Shown here: in pieces, positions 8,791 through 18,725 of the stretch | Layout of the letters: the number at the start of each line of letters is the position of its first letter | Position numbering within the stretch: the first letter of the stretch is position 1 | Assembly: GCF_030718995.1 (NCBI RefSeq) | Contig: NZ_CP132204.1 | Span: 1,178,001-1,242,000, forward strand | Reading direction: 5' to 3' | Origin: Arthrobacter oryzae | GTDB taxonomy: Bacteria; Actinomycetota; Actinomycetes; Actinomycetales; Micrococcaceae | Length of the DNA stretch: 64,000 nucleotides | Position numbers and translations under genes: made by a program | The notes under the pieces: model-generated | Told to the model about the DNA's origin: nothing | What the model saw: the letters and a program-made list of their open reading frames with translations, nothing else | The model's database searches: none

Positions 8791-10131
8791 GTGAGCAAAC
8801 ACTCCGACACCTATGCTGCCCTCGTTATCCCCACCCCCGGCCTGCCCCGGACCGTCGAGGAGGCGCAGTCATTGCTCGGCGCGGTAGCCGCGTTGTCCAC
8901 CGCGCCGCTGGCCACCATTGCACAGCGATTGCGGGACGCCGTTGACCCGTATCTGGGCAGTAGCGCGCTGGTGATCTTCACGGAGGACTGCACGGGCCGG
9001 CCCCAGAAGAAAGCCGGCGACGAAGCCGTCATCAGCCGGGTATCCATCGCCGAACTCGACCACATCCGCGCCGCCCTGCCTGAGGGCGGAGCTTCGCCGG
9101 GCGGGGCGTGGCAGGGCGACGCCGTCCTTGGCGGTGAGGAACGCCCGGTTCTGGCCCTTTCCTCGCCGAGCAACGCGCTGCTGGTGTTCACAGACCCGCA
9201 GCCTCGTCCGGATCCGGCGGAGCATGCGGCCGCAGAGCGGATGCTCCGCTACCTGTGGGCCCTCGCAGCCGAACGGATCCGGGAAAAGGTGGCTGATGCG
9301 CCGCCGTCGTACCTCATTGAATCCCGCGCGGCCTCGGCCGAGCGGGTCAGGGTGACCGCCGAACTGGTGGACCGTCACTCCACCACCCTCGAAACCCTGC
9401 TGGCCGCGCTGCGGTCGCCCGCACTGGCGGATGACGCAGCGCGGAAGTCCGCCACCGACGTCGCCGCCAAGGCATTGGTGGGGCTCCGCACGCTCAGCGA
9501 CCGCACCACAGAACTCGTGGAGGAACCGGTCGCCACCGCGTTCCAGCGTCTCCGCGAGGACCTGAAACCATTGGCGCATTTCAGCGGCATCGACGTTCAG
9601 TTCATCGAGCCTCCCCTCAATGGCCGCGCCCTGCCCGGCGAAGTGGCCCATGCGGCGCGGGCGATCGTCAGGGGCCTGGTACTTGCCATGGTGGATCAGG
9701 GCGGCGTCCGCCGGATACGCACTCAATGGGACTGCGACGGCGAAAACCTCCTGGTCAACGTCCGCGACGACGGCCCGGGCGAACTGTCCAAGGCGGCACC
9801 CAACATGGCCCGCCTGGGCCAGCGCGTGGAGGCCCTCAACGGCCGCATGTCGGTGGATGTGATGTCCGGCTGGGGAGCTGACGTCGCCGTGTCAATTCCC
9901 CTCGATCCGCCGGCCGGTCCGCTGGCGGATGTCTCAGGCTGGAAGCTCGCCGAACGGGAACTGGAGGTACTGCAGCTGCTGGCCGCGGGACAGCGGAACC
10001 GGGCCATCGCGGCGAAACTGCACATCAGCGAGAACACCGTGAAGTTCCACCTGCGCAATATCTACCGGAAGGTTGGCGCAACCTCACGCACGGAAGCTAT
10101 CGCCATGGCCCACAGCAGCGGCCTGCGCTAG
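8791..10131 (+). CDS. Histidine-kinase-like ATPase fused to LuxR DNA-binding domain
   Basis: 446 aa. The N-terminal ~170 residues look like a GAF-type sensor region. Residues ~185-260 resemble a HisKA_3 dimerisation helix, but the usual E-L-H-D phospho-acceptor reads E-L-V-D. An HATPase-like region follows (VNVRDDGPGELSK, then GWGADVAVSIPL), and the C-terminus is a LuxR/NarL HTH (ERELEVLQLLAAGQRNRAIA, then ISENTVKFHLRNIYRKVGA). Sensor and output are thus in one chain, without a receiver domain. It is divergent from hxlBA and probably regulates it, perhaps in response to formaldehyde; that is inference. Translation is likely leaderless from GTG. Confidence 0.8.
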   Translation: MSKHSDTYAALVIPTPGLPRTVEEAQSLLGAVAALSTAPLATIAQRLRDAVDPYLGSSALVIFTEDCTGRPQKKAGDEAVISRVSIAELDHIRAALPEGGASPGGAWQGDAVLGGEERPVLALSSPSNALLVFTDPQPRPDPAEHAAAERMLRYLWALAAERIREKVADAPPSYLIESRAASAERVRVTAELVDRHSTTLETLLAALRSPALADDAARKSATDVAAKALVGLRTLSDRTTELVEEPVATAFQRLREDLKPLAHFSGIDVQFIEPPLNGRALPGEVAHAARAIVRGLVLAMVDQGGVRRIRTQWDCDGENLLVNVRDDGPGELSKAAPNMARLGQRVEALNGRMSVDVMSGWGADVAVSIPLDPPAGPLADVSGWKLAERELEVLQLLAAGQRNRAIAAKLHISENTVKFHLRNIYRKVGATSRTEAIAMAHSSGLR

Positions 10132-10182
10132 CCGGGCCTTTGCGCCCTTGCCCCGGCGACCGGCCAGTGACAGGGTGGCGGC

Positions 10183-10745
10183 ATGGCAATCGAAATCCGT
10201 CCGGCGACGCAGTTCGAGGACGTGCAAACGATAGTTGGCCCCAAGAGCCCCGGGGCCAACGTCTGCTGGTGCCTGAGCTACCGGATCCCGTCAAAGCAGA
10301 ATGTGGAACTGCGCGGCCCGGCACGCGGGGACCTCGTGAGGGAACTGGTCCGGGAGGATCCGCCGCCCGGTGTGGTTGCGTACGACGGCGACGAGGCGGT
10401 GGGCTGGGCAGCTGTCCATCCGCGGGCGGACACCAGTTTTTCCCGCAACCGAAAGATTCCCCACGTTGACGACCTCGACGTGTGGTCGGTGTGGTGCGGC
10501 CCGGGCACCGAGGCCAGGGCATCTCGCACCTGCTGCTGCAGGGCGCCGTCGAGTTCGCCCGCAGCCACGGCGCGCCGGCCATCGAGGGCTACCCGGTGGA
10601 CAACCAGGGCAGGAAAGTGGACCTCACCATGGCATATGTGGGCACCCGGAAGCTCTTCGAACAGGCGGGGTTCGCCAAGGCCTCCGACACCGGTTCCGTG
10701 ATCAACGGCTTCCCTCGCGTGATCATGCGCCGTTCCCTGCGTTGA
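10183..10745 (+). pseudogene. GNAT N-acetyltransferase, frameshifted
   Basis: The first reading frame (from MAIEIRPATQFEDVQTIV to about DLDVWSVWC) and the second (VVRPGHRGQGISHLLLQGA to the end, IMRRSLR) together make one normal GNAT protein of about 185 aa, including the acetyl-CoA-binding R-G-Q-G-I-S motif. The frame changes near 10,490-10,500 in a GTGGTCGGTGTGGTGCGG stretch. This is either a one- or two-base indel in the genome or a sequencing error in a repetitive GGTG run. It appears unrelated to neighbouring genes. Confidence 0.8.
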
Positions 10746-10805
10746 TATCTGTGAAAGATCGCGCCTGCCACGAGCTTCGGCGCCAGGGCTTCAGCGTCGC
10801 CTTAC

Positions 10806-10830
10806 GCAACATGCATCACGATATGCAACA
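10806..10830. promoter_or_regulatory. Direct-repeat element GCAACA-N13-GCAACA upstream of BCCT locus
   Basis: Two GCAACA hexamers start 19 nt apart. The identical arrangement occurs at 28742-28766 in front of the second dimethylglycine locus, and in both places an inverted CTGTTGCTTA follows 107-127 nt downstream (TGTTGC at 10913 and 28869). A likely binding site for an IclR-type regulator; the gene at 27762 is a candidate. Confidence 0.6.
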
Positions 10831-11012
10831 GGGTGACGCATGCCGCGATCGGTGTCAAGGTACTGCCGGAACATGCGAAATACCTTGACTTTGCGCGTGA
10901 CCTGGCGCACTCTGTTGCTTACCGCGAATTGTGTTGACTCTTGCGGAACAATCTCCGAAGCCTAAGGTAGACCGTTTGCGAATCCAGTCCCTGAACTCTA
11001 AAGAGGTGCACC

Positions 11013-11242
11013 ATGCACAAGGCCTGCCCGCTCAGGGAATCCGCTCCCGGGGAGGCGCCATGGCTCGAAACCGCTCCGCCTATCGCCGTCTTCCACACGG
11101 ACGAAGGTGAGCTGGTGTTCCGCCGGCCAAACTGCCGGTCCGCACACACAACGTCAAGATCGTCGACGGCAACATCATGGTCATCGAATCGGACGAAGCC
11201 CCCAACCTTCCGCCCGGTCTAGCTCCCGAAGGCCATGTTTAA
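11013..11242 (+). pseudogene. Rieske [2Fe-2S] ferredoxin remnant, cluster-binding middle deleted
   Basis: The open frame begins MHKACPLRESAPGE with ribosome binding site AAAGAGG and follows a typical Rieske ferredoxin N-terminus to HTDEGEL. It then skips directly to the C-terminal segment KLPVRTHNVKIVDGNIMV, which continues in another frame to a stop at 11242. The two iron-ligand motifs expected between them (CxH and CxxH) are missing. Ferredoxins of this kind serve Rieske oxygenases. A second damaged copy lies at 28958. Cluster binding is impossible as encoded. The BCCT gene starts immediately downstream. Confidence 0.8.
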
Positions 11243-11279
11243 ACGCAAGCCCATGACTCGCCGAGATAAGGACCCGCTC

Positions 11280-13316
11280 ATGGCTATTAATAGTGAAGTA
11301 ACATCCCCTAAACCCAACGAGGCTCCTACCGACAGCAGTCCGGCGGATTCTCCCGACAACCCGGATGCTGAAAGTATGGATAGCTCCCGCGAAGCAACCC
11401 GCATCTCAACTGATGAAATTCCACCCTCAGTCCTCGAACCAGAGGACGGCATAACCGCAAGCCTGCCGGATGAAGAAGAATACGCTCAAATCCTTGAGGA
11501 ACTTCGCCAAAGCAAAACAGAGCAGGCCGTCTCCAAACGCCGGAACCAGAAACTAACCCTCGACAAGGTCACCTTCGGGATCACAGGCGCCATTGCCATC
11601 GCCTTCGTGATCTGGGGCTTTGTCGGCAAGGACAGCCTGTCCAGCACCTCCAAGGACGCCCTCGACTGGGTGATGGAATACACCGGTTGGCTCTTTATGG
11701 TGCTGGCCTCCCTTTTCGTTGTTTTCGTCCTCTGGCTGGCCCTCGGCAAGTTCGGAAACATCCCCCTGGGCAAGGACGGTGAGAAGCCCGAATTCCGAAC
11801 CGTCTCCTGGGTGTCCATGATGTTCGCGGCCGGCATGGGTATTGGACTCATGTTCTACGGCGTCGCTGAACCTCTCTACCACTACGTCTCTCCCCCGCCC
11901 GGAACCGTCGACGGCCGCACGCCCGCAGCCATTCAGACCGCCATGGCAACATCCATCTTCCACTGGACCCTGCACCCCTGGGCCATGTACGCCGTGGTGG
12001 GAATCGCCATGGCCTACGGAACCTACCGGCTGGGCCGCAAGCAACTCATCTCGGCAGCCTTCACCTCACTGTTCGGCATCAGGATGGTGGAAGGACCGGT
12101 GGGAAAATTCATCAACATCCTGGCCATCTTTGCCACCCTCTTCGGCACCGCCGCATCGCTGGGCCTGGGCGCCCTCCAGATCGGCAGCGGCATGACATCG
12201 AACGGCTGGGTAGGGGAAATCGGGACTCCGGTGCTCGTGGTTATCGTAGCGATCCTCACGTCCTGCTTCGTCGCCTCCGCCGTCTCAGGCATCAGTCGCG
12301 GCATCCAGTGGCTCTCGAACATCAACATGGTCCTGGCCGTGATCCTCGCCCTCATCGTGTTCGTTGCCGGCCCCACCCTGTTCATCCTGAATCTCATCCC
12401 GTCCGCGGTTGGCGACTACGCCCGGGACCTCGCCGAGATGTCCTCCCGCACGGAAGCCGTCGGCGACGAGGCCCTGCGCACCTGGATGTCCGGCTGGACC
12501 ATCTTCTACTGGGCCTGGTGGATTTCCTGGACGCCCTTCGTGGGCTTGTTCATTGCCCGGATCAGCCGCGGCCGCACGATCCGCCAGTTCGTCACCGGCG
12601 TCCTGCTCGTCCCCAGCATCGTCAGCGTCATCTGGTTCTCGATCTTCGGCGGCACGGCGTTCCGTGTCCAGGAGGAAGCCGACAAGGCAAACGCTCCCGG
12701 CCTGGTAACGATGGTCGACGGAAGTCCGTCCATCAATTTTGATGGAGCACTCTTCGACCTGGTCAAGAACCTGTCGATGCCGGACTGGCTGACAGCAGCA
12801 GTGATCGTCCTGGCGATGGTCCTGGTCGGGATCTTTTTCATCACGGGTGCCGATGCGGCCTCCATTGTGATGGGATCACTTAGCTCCAACGGCGCCGAGG
12901 AGCCACGTCGGGGAGTGGTCATTTTCTGGGGCACGCTCACCGGTGCAGTGGCGGCGGTCATGCTCCTTGCCGGCGGCGATGAGCCCTCGGCGGCTTTGTC
13001 CGGCCTGCAGCGGATTACCATCGTGGCGGCGCTGCCGTTCGTGCTGGTCATGCTGCTGCTGTGCTTCGCCCTGGCTAAGGACCTCCGACGCGACCCGCTG
13101 TCCTTGCGCCGGCGTCTGGCCACCTCCGTGGTGGAGCGGGCCATTCGTACCGGGGTGGAACAGCATGGCGGCGTCCAATTCGACCTCGTCACCAGGCACG
13201 ATTGCGCCGAGAAATGCTCTGACTCGGACTGCCACGGCGGGACCCTAACCGGCGGTATCCCAACTGTCGGGAAGCCCGGCAGCGACGATACCAAGCCAAA
13301 GACCAACCTCAACTAA
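11280..13316 (+). CDS. BCCT-family transporter (glycine betaine/choline/carnitine type)
   Basis: 678 aa with about 12 membrane segments. The BCCT tryptophan motif is clear: WTIFYWAWWISWTPFVGLFI followed by ARISRGRTIRQF. I chose ATG 11280 because AAGGA lies 7 nt upstream; an in-frame ATG at 11235 would overlap the ferredoxin remnant. The first ~80 residues are hydrophilic and charged. The C-terminal tail has an unusual Cys/His cluster (RHDCAEKCSDSDCHGG). It probably imports a methylated ammonium compound such as glycine betaine or dimethylglycine for the nearby catabolic genes. A strong terminator follows 10 nt after the stop. Confidence 0.92.
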   Translation: MAINSEVTSPKPNEAPTDSSPADSPDNPDAESMDSSREATRISTDEIPPSVLEPEDGITASLPDEEEYAQILEELRQSKTEQAVSKRRNQKLTLDKVTFGITGAIAIAFVIWGFVGKDSLSSTSKDALDWVMEYTGWLFMVLASLFVVFVLWLALGKFGNIPLGKDGEKPEFRTVSWVSMMFAAGMGIGLMFYGVAEPLYHYVSPPPGTVDGRTPAAIQTAMATSIFHWTLHPWAMYAVVGIAMAYGTYRLGRKQLISAAFTSLFGIRMVEGPVGKFINILAIFATLFGTAASLGLGALQIGSGMTSNGWVGEIGTPVLVVIVAILTSCFVASAVSGISRGIQWLSNINMVLAVILALIVFVAGPTLFILNLIPSAVGDYARDLAEMSSRTEAVGDEALRTWMSGWTIFYWAWWISWTPFVGLFIARISRGRTIRQFVTGVLLVPSIVSVIWFSIFGGTAFRVQEEADKANAPGLVTMVDGSPSINFDGALFDLVKNLSMPDWLTAAVIVLAMVLVGIFFITGADAASIVMGSLSSNGAEEPRRGVVIFWGTLTGAVAAVMLLAGGDEPSAALSGLQRITIVAALPFVLVMLLLCFALAKDLRRDPLSLRRRLATSVVERAIRTGVEQHGGVQFDLVTRHDCAEKCSDSDCHGGTLTGGIPTVGKPGSDDTKPKTNLN

Positions 13317-13326
13317 TTAATCCCCT

Positions 13327-13375
13327 AGTTCTGTCCCCGGCGGCAACCCCTTCGCGCCGGGGACAGAACTTTTTT
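13327..13375 (+). terminator. Rho-independent terminator after BCCT gene
   Basis: AGTTCTGTCCCCGGCG pairs perfectly with CGCCGGGGACAGAACT across a 12-nt loop and is followed by TTTTTT. Confidence 0.95.
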
Positions 13376-13399
13376 CGCACCAGCAAAGGCTTAACAGAC

Positions 13400-13582
13400 A
13401 TGTCCCAGCATCAGGAACAAGACAGCATCCTTCGCGTTTCCAGCGACAGCGGCAGCACCGTAACCCTCCACCTCGACGCATCCGCACCCGTGACCGTCCG
13501 ACTTCAGGTTGACGGGGGCTGCACCTGCGAGCACACGCCCCGGCCCGGCTCATACATTGATAGTGACCCGGGTTCGCGATGA
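13400..13582 (+). CDS. Possible small protein (60 aa), unknown
   Basis: Begins MSQHQEQDSILRVSSDSGST with AAAGG about 12 nt upstream. It has a Thr/Val-rich middle (STVTLHLDASAPVTVRLQV) and a CTCEH motif. It follows the BCCT terminator, so it would need its own promoter. No family recognised; it could be a gene remnant. Confidence 0.35.
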   Translation: MSQHQEQDSILRVSSDSGSTVTLHLDASAPVTVRLQVDGGCTCEHTPRPGSYIDSDPGSR

Positions 13583-13624
13583 CGAGGACCGCGGTGCTCC
13601 TCAAAACATGCACGGCTTGAAATC

Positions 13625-13708
13625 ATGACCGTCCAATTCGGAATCCCCGTGCTACGCGCCGCGCCCGACAGCCGCGGACCTGCGACACAGCCGAGGGAAA
13701 GATCATGA
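13625..13708 (+). CDS. Possible 27-codon ORF coupled to the next small ORF
   Basis: Starts MTVQFGIPVLRAAPDSRG. Its stop overlaps the start of the ORF at 13705 (ATGA). No strong Shine-Dalgarno site. Could be a remnant or a leader. Confidence 0.25.
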   Translation: MTVQFGIPVLRAAPDSRGPATQPRERS

Positions 13709-13809
13709 GCTGCTTGTTTTCCCGTGAGGAGTTCAACCTCCTGGGTCTCCTGCGGGGCGGGGCGGACGACGACGTCATCGACGTCCTGCCGCCCTTTGCC
13801 GGAGGCTAG
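13705..13809 (+). CDS. Possible 34-aa protein (MSCLFSREEFNLLG...)
   Basis: Coupled by ATGA overlap to the preceding ORF and preceded by GGGAAAG. The sequence (REEFNLLGLLRGG, then DDDVIDVLPPFAGG) is soluble and acidic. It ends within a few bases of the convergent GntR stop codon. Unknown; may be the end of a decayed gene. Confidence 0.3.
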   Translation: MSCLFSREEFNLLGLLRGGADDDVIDVLPPFAGG

Positions 13810-14531
13810 GCGGCAAAGAGGGCCTGGCGGACAGCATGCTCGAAACCGCTGACGTGAACGCGCGCCAGCTCCGCAGCCCGTGCCTCATCGCCGTCAATGA
13901 CTGCACGCAGGAGGTCGAGGTGCTCGCGGACATGGTGGGAGAGATCCGGAAGCCGGTCCAAAACCATGCACCAGATCCGGGTGGCAAGGTTGTCGTAGCG
14001 AATGAGGACGTCTTCCAGGTGGGGGTTCGCAGCAGCCGCATAAATACCCTGGTGCACGCTGGCGTCGAGGCGCAGGGTTTCGACGACCGAGGCCGCGCTC
14101 ACGTCAAAGGCCTCAACCTCCTCCATCACGCTGCGTAACCGCGCCCTGGTTGCCGGCGAAGCCACGCGCGCGGCCCTGGCGGCCGCCAATGGCTCCAGCT
14201 GGGCGCGGATTTCAGAGATGAAAGCAAGGTCGGTCACCTCAACCCGGGTGGCGAAAGTTCCGCGACGGGGGTAGGTGACCACGAGGCGGTCCAGCTCAAG
14301 GCGCTTGAGGGCTTCCCGCACGGGCGTCCGCCCCACGCCCAGGTCCTTGGAGAGGACCTCGTCATTGAGGAGGTCGCCTGGCTTGATGTCCAGCATCAGC
14401 AGCCGGTCCCGGATGCTCGCATACGCAACGTCCGCCAGGGACTTTCCAGCCGCAGCATCCGTAAAGGCCAAAGATTCAAATGCCACGGTAGCAACCCCTT
14501 CCATCACGCCATTTATGGCTATTGACCTCAC
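13806..14531 (-). CDS. GntR-family regulator (FCD domain), divergent from purU/dmg operon
   Basis: 241 aa from GTG 14531, or 232 aa from ATG 14504. Winged-helix motifs GVGRTPVREALKRLELDR and YPRRGTFATRVE, and a C-terminal FCD domain with IRYDNLATRIWCMVLDR. It is closely related to the regulators at 5471 and 19591. It is divergent from the purU-dmg-fchA-folD operon, with the ATATATCAG operator between them, so it most likely controls that operon and itself. Confidence 0.9.
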   Translation of the reverse strand: MRSIAINGVMEGVATVAFESLAFTDAAAGKSLADVAYASIRDRLLMLDIKPGDLLNDEVLSKDLGVGRTPVREALKRLELDRLVVTYPRRGTFATRVEVTDLAFISEIRAQLEPLAAARAARVASPATRARLRSVMEEVEAFDVSAASVVETLRLDASVHQGIYAAAANPHLEDVLIRYDNLATRIWCMVLDRLPDLSHHVREHLDLLRAVIDGDEARAAELARVHVSGFEHAVRQALFAA

Positions 14532-14560
14532 CCAATGACCAGTATACGCTAGGTGGGAAT

Positions 14561-14574
14561 TCTAATATATCAGT
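14561..14574. promoter_or_regulatory. Operator TCTAATATATCAGT in front of purU
   Basis: Near-perfect dyad related to the palindromes at 5345 and 20355, located between gntR and purU, 34 nt before the purU start. Confidence 0.7.
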
Positions 14575-14607
14575 ATCGACCACAAGAATATATCTAAAGG
14601 AGGCACC

Positions 14608-15522
14608 ATGACCCTCGTGGATACCGGCTTAGCTGCCAGCACCCAGGCCCAGTCCCTCGCAGTAGCGGACAAGCCTGCGCAGAAGTTCGTGCTCACACTG
14701 TCGTGCGGCGAACGCGCAGGCATCGTTCAGGCTGTCACCACATTCCTGTTTGAGCGGGGTTTCAACATCGACGAGCACCAGCAGTTCGACGACGGCCTGC
14801 GCCAAACACTTCACCTGCGCACTGCGTTCTCTCGTTCCTCGGCCTACTCCCGGGACAAGCTCGAAGAAGAGTTCCGTCCGATCGCGGACCGTTTCGGGAT
14901 GAAGTTCGAGGTCCACGACCAGACCAAACAACGCGTCCTCGTCATGGTGTCCAAGTTCGGCCACTGCCTCAATGACCTGATCTTCCGCTGGCGCGGCGGC
15001 AGCCTCGGCGGGGATCTCGTTTTGGTGGTTTCCAACCACGAAACCCACCGGGCGATGGCGGAGGCCGCGGGCCTCCCGTTCGTCCACATTCCCGTGACGT
15101 CCGAGACCAAGGCAGACGCAGAGCGTCAACTGCTCGACCTGATCGACGAGCACAACATCGACCTCGTGGTGCTGGCGCGCTACATGCAGGTGCTTTCCAA
15201 CGACCTTTGCCGGGCCCTGGAGGGACGGGCCATCAATATCCACCATTCCTTCCTCCCCGGATTCAAGGGCGCGCGCCCCTACCACCAGGCCTACGATCGC
15301 GGAGTCAAACTCGTGGGGGCCACGGCGCACTACGTGACTGCCGACCTTGACGAGGGTCCCATCATCGAACAGGAAGTCATCCGGGTCGATCACACGTACG
15401 GCCCCACCACCCTCTCCACCGTCGGCCAGGACGCGGAAGCCCTGGCCCTGTCCCGCGCTGTGCGGTGGCATTGCGAGCACCGAGTGCTGCTGGACCAGAC
15501 CAGCACCGTGGTGTTCCGGTAA
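14608..15522 (+). CDS. purU: Formyltetrahydrofolate deformylase (copy 1)
   Basis: 304 aa; hydrolyses 10-formyl-THF to formate and THF. The N-terminal ACT domain is at ~25-105 (LTLSCGERAGIVQAVTTFL, then GFNIDEHQQFDD), and the formyltransferase-fold catalytic domain follows with VSKFGHCLNDLIFRWRGG and INIHHSFLPGFKGARPYHQA. The start follows a strong AAAGGAGG. In this operon it regenerates THF for dimethylglycine oxidase and delivers formate to the formate dehydrogenase. Copy 2 is at 29114. Confidence 0.95.
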   Translation: MTLVDTGLAASTQAQSLAVADKPAQKFVLTLSCGERAGIVQAVTTFLFERGFNIDEHQQFDDGLRQTLHLRTAFSRSSAYSRDKLEEEFRPIADRFGMKFEVHDQTKQRVLVMVSKFGHCLNDLIFRWRGGSLGGDLVLVVSNHETHRAMAEAAGLPFVHIPVTSETKADAERQLLDLIDEHNIDLVVLARYMQVLSNDLCRALEGRAINIHHSFLPGFKGARPYHQAYDRGVKLVGATAHYVTADLDEGPIIEQEVIRVDHTYGPTTLSTVGQDAEALALSRAVRWHCEHRVLLDQTSTVVFR

Positions 15523-18066
<2,544 letters not shown>

Positions 18067-18098
18067 CATTCCGCAGGCCCCCAGCCAGGAACGGACCC

Positions 18099-18725
18099 AT
18101 GATCAGTTCAGAAACAATTAGCGACTACCTCTCCAGGCTTGCCTCCCGCCAGCCCACTCCCGGCGGAGGTGCGGCTGCTGCCCTGCATGCCGCCCAGGGC
18201 GCCGCGCTCGTGGCCATGGTTGGCCGATACACTACCGGCGGCAAATTCGAGCAGCACGCCGCAACAGTGGAGCGAATCATCCAGGCCGCTGACGAGCTCG
18301 TAGATGAAGCCCTGCGCCTCGCCGACGCCGACGAGCGTGCTTTCCAGGGCGTCATCGATGCCTACAAGCTCGCTTCCGGGACGGACGAACTCAAAACCGC
18401 ACGGGCAGCAGCCATTAGGGATGCCCTTGTTCAGGCAGCGCAGACTCCCGCACAGCTCATAAAAGTTGCCGGTGCCGTGGTGGACCTGGCCACCGAACTG
18501 TTCGACGTTGCCAACCCGAATGTCATCAGCGACGTCGCAGCTGCCGCCGATGCCGCCCGGGCAGCTGCGACCACAGCCCGCGTGAACATCGACATCAACG
18601 TGGTGGCCGTCAAGGACCCGGATGCACGCACGCTGCTGGCCCATCAAACAGACGGGCTCGAGGACAAAGTCGTCCTGGCAGCGGACTCCCTTGCGGCACG
18701 CGTACGCGAAAGGATCCTCAGTTGA
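18099..18725 (+). CDS. Cyclodeaminase/cyclohydrolase family protein (FchA-like)
   Basis: 208 aa, all-helical FTCD_C/FchA family. The conserved N-terminus RQPTPGGGAAAALHAAQGAALVAMV (here in shorter pieces: PTPGGGAAAALHAAQGA) is the folate-site motif, and NPNVISDVAAAADAARAA is typical of the C-terminal half. Members act as methenyl-THF cyclohydrolase or formimino-THF cyclodeaminase. No histidine-degradation genes are nearby, and the gene overlaps folD by 4 nt. A methenyl-THF cyclohydrolase role between FolD and PurU is therefore the best inference, strengthened by the altered catalytic lysine of the neighbouring FolD. Confidence 0.85.
   Translation: MISSETISDYLSRLASRQPTPGGGAAAALHAAQGAALVAMVGRYTTGGKFEQHAATVERIIQAADELVDEALRLADADERAFQGVIDAYKLASGTDELKTARAAAIRDALVQAAQTPAQLIKVAGAVVDLATELFDVANPNVISDVAAAADAARAAATTARVNIDINVVAVKDPDARTLLAHQTDGLEDKVVLAADSLAARVRERILS

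Noticed and set aside
11235..11279. Earlier ATG starts of the BCCT gene
   Set aside because: They overlap the ferredoxin remnant and lack a ribosome site; ATG 11280 has AAGGA at 7 nt.
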